Shown here piece after piece: positions 16,407 through 19,736 of a stretch of DNA of 19,736 nt. A program made the translations under genes and the position numbers. Every line of letters starts with the position of its first letter. The stretch's first letter is position 1. The notes below the pieces were generated by a model. It worked only from the letters and a program-made list of their open reading frames with translations, had not been told where the DNA came from and did no database searches. The stretch comes from an uncultured bacterium (lineage in GTDB: Bacteria; Bacteroidota; Bacteroidia; Bacteroidales; Bacteroidaceae), in the NCBI GenBank assembly GCA_905215575.1, contig CAJMQV010000021.1, positions 1 through 19,736 of the forward strand. Reading direction: 5' to 3'.

Positions 16407-16817
16407 ATGAAGAAGAGCTATATTTTATTGCTACTTTTTGCCTTGTTTTCTCTGACAGGAGTAGCACAGAACAAGAATTATCAGTTGTCCAGTCATATAC
16501 TCGACATCAATGTCGGAAAGCCGGCTCCGGGAGTTAAAATCACCTTGAGCAGGCAAGAGGCGCCCGACCGTTGGGTGGTGCTTGAGGAACGCACGACGGA
16601 TGAGAACGGGCGTGTGAAGGATTTTCTGGAGGAGAAGCCGACAGGAAATACGGGAGTTTACAAACTGACCTACCATGTGGCACCTTATTTTGAGTCACAG
16701 GGACAGGATTCATTCTATCCGTTTATCGAAGTGGTGTTCCAGATTAAGGATGGAGCCCACTATCATGTACCGATCACGCTTTCTCCTTACGGTTATTCCA
16801 CCTATAGAGGCAGCTGA
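16407..16817 (+). CDS. Secreted transthyretin-like protein, 5-hydroxyisourate hydrolase family
   Basis: This 136-residue member of the transthyretin-related family includes enzymes that hydrolyse 5-hydroxyisourate, the product of urate oxidation, to OHCU. After a signal peptide (MKKSYILLLLFALFSLTGVA, cleavage near residue 20) the mature part has nearly the full usual length (about 115 residues). Family hallmarks are all present: SSHILDINVGKPAPGV with His30, TTDENGRV with Arg69, HYHVPITLSP (His118 and His120) and the C-terminal YRGS (133-136), the tetrapeptide that separates the hydrolases from vertebrate transthyretin. The catalytic His/Arg/His/Ser set therefore looks intact. A cleavable signal puts it in the periplasm, where urate breakdown would be unusual, and no urate oxidase or OHCU decarboxylase gene is nearby. 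Promoter (16368) and terminator (16854) make it monocistronic. Family is firm; the real substrate is not. Confidence 0.9.
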   Translation: MKKSYILLLLFALFSLTGVAQNKNYQLSSHILDINVGKPAPGVKITLSRQEAPDRWVVLEERTTDENGRVKDFLEEKPTGNTGVYKLTYHVAPYFESQGQDSFYPFIEVVFQIKDGAHYHVPITLSPYGYSTYRGS

Positions 16818-16853
16818 TGAATTAAGTTTAGTTTAGGGTTTATTTTCGCGAGG

Positions 16854-16891
16854 ATACCGTTCGGGCATATTTTCCGGACGGTATTTCTTTT
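16854..16891 (+). terminator. Terminator of the HIU hydrolase-like gene
   Basis: An 11-bp stem with one G-U pair (16854-16864 with 16874-16884, arm ATACCGTTCGG) closes a 9-nt loop, then a T-rich tail. It starts 36 nt after the stop codon. Confidence 0.88.
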
Positions 16892-16919
16892 GGTGCATAT
16901 GCGAGTGTCCTTTTTCTTT

Positions 16920-16972
16920 GTCCCGATGTTTTTGTCAGTTTGACGGGACCATTTTCAAAAATCGTCCCGATC
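16920..16972. repeat. Cluster of GTCCCG/CGGGAC inverted repeats
   Basis: Three alternating copies of a hexamer core occur here: GTCCCGA (16920-16926), CGGGACC (16944-16950) and CGTCCCGA (16963-16970). The central and right copies, with their ATTTT/AAAAAT flanks, form an imperfect hairpin. The central and right copies share GGGACCATTT and AAAAATCGTC with the perfect hairpin at 127-192, about 16.8 kb away. It lies between a terminator and the promoter of the TraX-like gene. The sharing is seen directly; its role is unknown. Confidence 0.6.
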
Positions 16973-17018
16973 AATTTTGTTTATGGTTAAAAACCTTTTT
17001 ACAAACTGATTTTTTCGT

Positions 17019-17026
17019 TAATTTTG
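17019..17026 (+). promoter_or_regulatory. Candidate -7 promoter element of the TraX-family gene
   Basis: TAATTTTG matches TAnnTTTG. It lies 77 nt before the ATG at 17104, so the leader would be fairly long. No clear -33 box is seen; only a T-rich stretch occurs at 16996-17000. Confidence 0.5.
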
Positions 17027-17103
17027 TACGATAGATATACTGAGGATTGTCCTGCGTTTTGCAGAAAATCGTTTTGGGAAGATTGAGAAACATATTTGGG
17101 AGA

Positions 17104-17823
17104 ATGAAGCAAACGTATTCTGATTTTAAGATACTTTCGGGCAGTGTGTTGAAATTGCTGGCCATATTGATTATGGCTATAGACCATACGGCAGCCTATT
17201 GGTTACGGGGCATGAGCTGGTGTCGTGAACCTTGGTTTGCGTTGGGACATCGGGAGATATCGTTGTATGTGGTGATGCGTCTGATTGGGCGGTTGGCTTT
17301 TCCGATTTTTGCCTTTCTCATTGTTGAGGGATTTCTTCATACCCGCAACCGCTGGAAGTATGGCCGTAATTTACTGCTTTTTGCCGTCTTATCTGAAATT
17401 CCTTGGAATCTGGTATCTTCCGACCGTCTTTTATACTCCGGTCAGAATGTGTTTTTTACCCTGTTTTTCGGTTACCTGGGTTTGTGTGCGCTTGAGAAAT
17501 TTCAGTCTGATTTTCGACGCAAGGCGTTGAGCTTGTTGGGTCTGCTGCTTCTTTCCATTGTTTTTCGGGCGGATTACGGATGCGCCGGTTTCGGATTTAT
17601 TCTGATGCTTTATCTGTTGCGCAACGACCGTCTGACGATGGCTGTAACCGGATGCTGTTTCCTGACTGCACGCTGGATTGCCGGATTGGCTTTTATTCCC
17701 ATCTGTATGTATAATGGTCGGCGCGGGTTTATTCAGGGAGCGTTCGGAAAATACCTGTTTTATCTGTTCTATCCTCTGCATCTGCTGGCTTTATACTTGT
17801 TGCGCCATTTCATTGCGGGATGA
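17104..17823 (+). CDS. TraX-family integral membrane protein
   Basis: This 239-residue polytopic membrane protein belongs to the TraX family, named after the F-plasmid protein that acetylates pilin and related to membrane acyltransferases. Typical features are the N-terminal LSGSVLKLLAILIMAIDHTA with the conserved MxxDH core, RLIGRLAFPIFAFLIVEGF, the loop HTRNRWKYGRNLLLFAVLSE(IPWNL), a GQNVFFTLFFGYLG block, and YLFYPLHLLALYLLRH near the C-terminus. About seven to eight hydrophobic segments are visible. ATG 17104 starts the protein just before the first helix; an upstream in-frame TTG at 17047 would add 19 residues with no sign of conservation. No conjugation genes are nearby, so it probably modifies a chromosomal surface polymer or protein rather than pilin; the substrate is unknown. 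The peptidase gene downstream has its own promoter. Confidence 0.88.
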   Translation: MKQTYSDFKILSGSVLKLLAILIMAIDHTAAYWLRGMSWCREPWFALGHREISLYVVMRLIGRLAFPIFAFLIVEGFLHTRNRWKYGRNLLLFAVLSEIPWNLVSSDRLLYSGQNVFFTLFFGYLGLCALEKFQSDFRRKALSLLGLLLLSIVFRADYGCAGFGFILMLYLLRNDRLTMAVTGCCFLTARWIAGLAFIPICMYNGRRGFIQGAFGKYLFYLFYPLHLLALYLLRHFIAG

Positions 17824-17835
17824 GTTGGCCACATC

Positions 17836-17868
17836 TGTTGTAGCTGTGGTATAAAAAGTGTATCTTTG
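17836..17868 (+). promoter_or_regulatory. Full Bacteroidota promoter of the peptidase gene
   Basis: The -33 element TTG (17838-17840) and the -7 element TATCTTTG (17861-17868) are spaced by 20 nt, the best complete match to the Bacteroidota consensus in this window together with the one at 19412-19443. The leader before the ATG at 17936 is about 60 nt. Confidence 0.78.
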
Positions 17869-17935
17869 TGCAAAATTTCAGATATTCACGGAAATATTCA
17901 TAGAATCAATCAAAACATAAAACCAATAAATAAAG

Positions 17936-19324
17936 ATGAAGAAATTCCCTTTGATCTTAGGCGCTACGCTTTTCTGCGGTGCCTTGCATGCTCAAGAGGC
18001 TCTCACTCAGGATGTTCTGAAAGAGCTGTCCGGAAGTTTTGAAAACACCGTTGCCGACAAGGCCCTCAAGAATGCCGTGAGCGGAAATGCTATCAAGAAA
18101 CTGGTGGTTAATCAGGAAAATGCTAACACTCCCGACACTTATTTCAGTATTTCGGTGAACAGCAAAGGTATTACCGATCAGCAGAACAGTGGCCGTTGCT
18201 GGATGTTCACTGGCTTGAACGTGTTGCGTGCCAAGATGATCAGCAAGTATAATCTGGACGGGATGCAGTTCTCTCACGTGTACTTGTTCTTCTATGACCA
18301 GTTGGAAAAGAGCAACTTGTTCCTGCAGGGCGTGATCGATACCCGCGACCGTGGTATGGACGACAAGACTGTAGAGTGGCTTTTCCGTAATCCTCTGAGC
18401 GACGGTGGTCAGTTTACCGGTGTATCCGATCTGATCGGCAAGTACGGTGTGGTACCTAAGGAGGCTATGGCCGAGACCTATCACAGCAACAACACAACCG
18501 AGATTGCCTCTTTGATGAAGCGTAAGCTCCGTGAGTTCGGTTTGCAGTTGCGCGACATGGCGGCTCAGGGAAAGAGCAAGGAAGATTTGGAGAAGGAAAA
18601 GGTGCAGCAGATGAAGACCATCTACCGCATGTTGGTACTGGCTTATGGCGAGCCGGTGCAGTCGTTCACCTGGGCTCCGAAAAAGAACGGCAAATATACC
18701 GAGACTCCGAAAACTTACACTCCGCAGAGCTTCTATAAGGAAGTGTGTGGCGGCGAGGATTTGAACAAGAATTATGTGATGCTGATGAACGATCCTTCTC
18801 GTCCGTTCAACAAAGTATATGAAATCGAGTTTGACCGTCATGCTTACGACGGACATAACTGGTTGTATCTCAATCTTCCGATCGAGGATATCAAGGAGAT
18901 GGCCATTGCCAGTCTGAAGGACAGCACCATGCTTTATTTCAGCTGCGACGTGGGCAAGTTCCTCGACAGCCGCGGATTGCTTGATCTGAAAAACTATGAC
19001 TACGGAAGTCTGTTCAATACCACCTTTGGCATGGACAAGAAGCAGCGCGTGCAGAGCTTCGACAGCGGCAGCAGTCATGCCATGACGCTGATGGCTGTGG
19101 ATCTGGACAAGAACGGCAAGTCAACCAAATGGAAGGTGGAGAACAGCTGGGGTGCGGAGCACGGATTTGCCGGTCATCTGATCATGACCGACGAATGGTT
19201 CGACGAATATATGTTCCGTCTTGTGGTGAACAAGAAGTATTGTCCGAAGCGCATTCTGGACATGCTCAAGCAGGAACCTACCAAACTGCCGGCTTGGGAC
19301 CCTATGTTCAGCAATGAGATCTGA
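17936..19324 (+). CDS. Secreted C1B cysteine peptidase (bleomycin hydrolase/aminopeptidase C family)
   Basis: This 462-residue papain-fold peptidase of the C1B group trims N-terminal residues from peptides in characterised members. A signal peptide (MKKFPLILGATLFCGALHA) sends it to the periplasm or beyond, whereas the classic PepC and yeast/human bleomycin hydrolases are cytoplasmic. Catalytic residues are intact: Gln82 (oxyanion) and Cys88 in DQQNSGRCWMF, His381 in GSSHAMTLM and Asn403 in VENSWG. The C-terminal tail PAWDPM is the family element that in bleomycin hydrolases folds into the active-site cleft and enforces exopeptidase action; here it extends six residues further (FSNEI at the very end), which could alter the restriction. 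In known members six subunits form a barrel. The gene is monocistronic, with a promoter at 17836 and a terminator at 19347. Family is firm; natural substrate unknown. Confidence 0.95.
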   Translation: MKKFPLILGATLFCGALHAQEALTQDVLKELSGSFENTVADKALKNAVSGNAIKKLVVNQENANTPDTYFSISVNSKGITDQQNSGRCWMFTGLNVLRAKMISKYNLDGMQFSHVYLFFYDQLEKSNLFLQGVIDTRDRGMDDKTVEWLFRNPLSDGGQFTGVSDLIGKYGVVPKEAMAETYHSNNTTEIASLMKRKLREFGLQLRDMAAQGKSKEDLEKEKVQQMKTIYRMLVLAYGEPVQSFTWAPKKNGKYTETPKTYTPQSFYKEVCGGEDLNKNYVMLMNDPSRPFNKVYEIEFDRHAYDGHNWLYLNLPIEDIKEMAIASLKDSTMLYFSCDVGKFLDSRGLLDLKNYDYGSLFNTTFGMDKKQRVQSFDSGSSHAMTLMAVDLDKNGKSTKWKVENSWGAEHGFAGHLIMTDEWFDEYMFRLVVNKKYCPKRILDMLKQEPTKLPAWDPMFSNEI

Positions 19325-19346
19325 TCCAGCCGCATAACTGGGCAGT

Positions 19347-19414
19347 AAGGTTTTTAAATGAAGCGTCCGGGCCGTCTGTTGGCCTTTGCGCTTCATTTAA
19401 AAACCTTCTTTTTT
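19347..19414 (+). terminator. Long rho-independent terminator of the peptidase gene
   Basis: A perfect 19-bp stem (19347-19365 with 19389-19407) encloses a 23-nt loop containing a GGCC/GGCC pair, followed by six T residues (19409-19414). It begins 22 nt after the stop codon. Its T-run overlaps the -33 box of the next promoter. Confidence 0.93.
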
Positions 19415-19443
19415 GCACAGCCGGATTATAATCCCTATTTTTG
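19412..19443 (+). promoter_or_regulatory. Promoter of the DEAD-box helicase gene
   Basis: TTTG (19412-19415) as -33 and TATTTTTG (19436-19443) as -7 are separated by 20 nt, the canonical Bacteroidota arrangement. The ATG follows 34 nt downstream at 19478. The -33 lies inside the preceding terminator's T-run. Confidence 0.7.
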
Positions 19444-19477
19444 TTCCGTCTTAATCATTAAAGAAATCCGCAAGTTT

Positions 19478-19736
19478 ATGATACAGTTACAAGAGATATT
19501 ATGGAACCTGCGCATTGACGCTCTCAATGCCATGCAGGAGGAAACGTGTGCCGCCTACCGCAAGGGTAAGGATCTGGTGCTGCTTTCGCCCACCGGTTCG
19601 GGCAAGACTCTGGCTTGCCTTATCCCTCTGGTGCAGAGCCTCAAGGAAACCGAGGGTGGGGTGCAGGCCGTTATTTTGGTACCTTCGCGCGAGCTGGCCT
19701 TACAGATTGAGCAGGTGTTCAAGGCCATGAAGACCC
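19478..19736 (+). CDS. DEAD-box RNA helicase, N-terminal part (cut by window end)
   Basis: The first 86 codons of an ATP-dependent RNA helicase are present, and the gene continues past the right edge. DEAD-box proteins unwind short RNA duplexes in ribosome assembly, RNA decay or cold adaptation. The product starts MIQLQEILWNLRIDALNAMQ. Visible motifs in order are a Q-motif-like region (NAMQEETCAAYRKGKD, Gln20), motif I/Walker A SPTGSGKT (37-44) and motif Ia PSRELALQ (69-76). ATG 19478 is the only suitable start and fits the promoter at 19412-19443. The sequence shows high use of G/C-ending codons compared with the genes at 11770-16184. The subfamily (RhlE-, DbpA- or CsdA-like) cannot be decided without the rest. 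Confidence 0.93.
   Translation, partial: MIQLQEILWNLRIDALNAMQEETCAAYRKGKDLVLLSPTGSGKTLACLIPLVQSLKETEGGVQAVILVPSRELALQIEQVFKAMKT

Noticed and set aside
17047..17103. TTG start extending the TraX-family protein by 19 residues
   Set aside because: The ATG at 17104 directly precedes the conserved first helix; the added residues show no family pattern.
17957..19078. A 373-codon minus-strand frame opposite the C1B peptidase gene
   Set aside because: The peptidase has intact catalytic motifs in the plus frame; the antisense product is His/Gln/Leu-rich with no known domain.

Overview
The window looks like a chromosomal segment from a member of the Bacteroidales (Bacteroides/Phocaeicola/Prevotella-like). 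The support is a complete Na+-pumping NADH:quinone reductase operon with Bacteroidales-style proteins, Bacteroidota-type promoters (a TAnnTTTG -7 box, in two cases with a TTG or TTTG about 20 nt upstream), a very large TamB-like envelope protein, many exported or lipid-anchored proteins of unknown function, and mostly weak or absent Shine-Dalgarno sequences. The species cannot be fixed from sequence alone. I see no tRNA, rRNA, CRISPR array, transposase or phage gene.

Layout. Positions 1-229 hold two hairpins and no convincing gene; one hairpin is a perfect 26-bp stem. Positions 230-4735 (minus strand) encode a TamB/DUF490 family protein whose true start is unclear. It is divergent from the nqrABCDEF operon (4902-10919, plus strand), which has a promoter at 4855-4862, intergenic gaps of 10-28 nt and a strong terminator at 10954-10990. 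An AT-rich stretch (about 10996-11769) follows, with no confident gene. Next comes a run of envelope-protein genes of unknown function: a small secreted protein (11770), two lipoproteins (12446, 13035) and a 659-residue protein with a C-terminal outer-membrane barrel (14205). Hairpin terminators separate several of these. After them lie a secreted transthyretin-like/5-hydroxyisourate hydrolase (16407), a TraX-family membrane protein (17104), a secreted bleomycin-hydrolase/PepC-type peptidase (17936), and the 5' end of a DEAD-box RNA helicase gene running off the window (19478).

How the genes work together. NqrF takes electrons from NADH (FAD, 2Fe-2S). NqrD/E, NqrC and NqrB pass them to quinone while Na+ is pumped, with NqrA as the peripheral subunit. 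The conserved NqrD/NqrE cysteines and the NqrC flavin-attachment motif are present, and NqrB carries a variant of its motif. The most unusual feature is a rubredoxin-like zinc-ribbon/iron domain (CxxC-12-CxxC) fused in frame to the N-terminus of NqrC, predicted to lie on the cytoplasmic side. The remaining genes are mostly independent single-gene units acting in the envelope.
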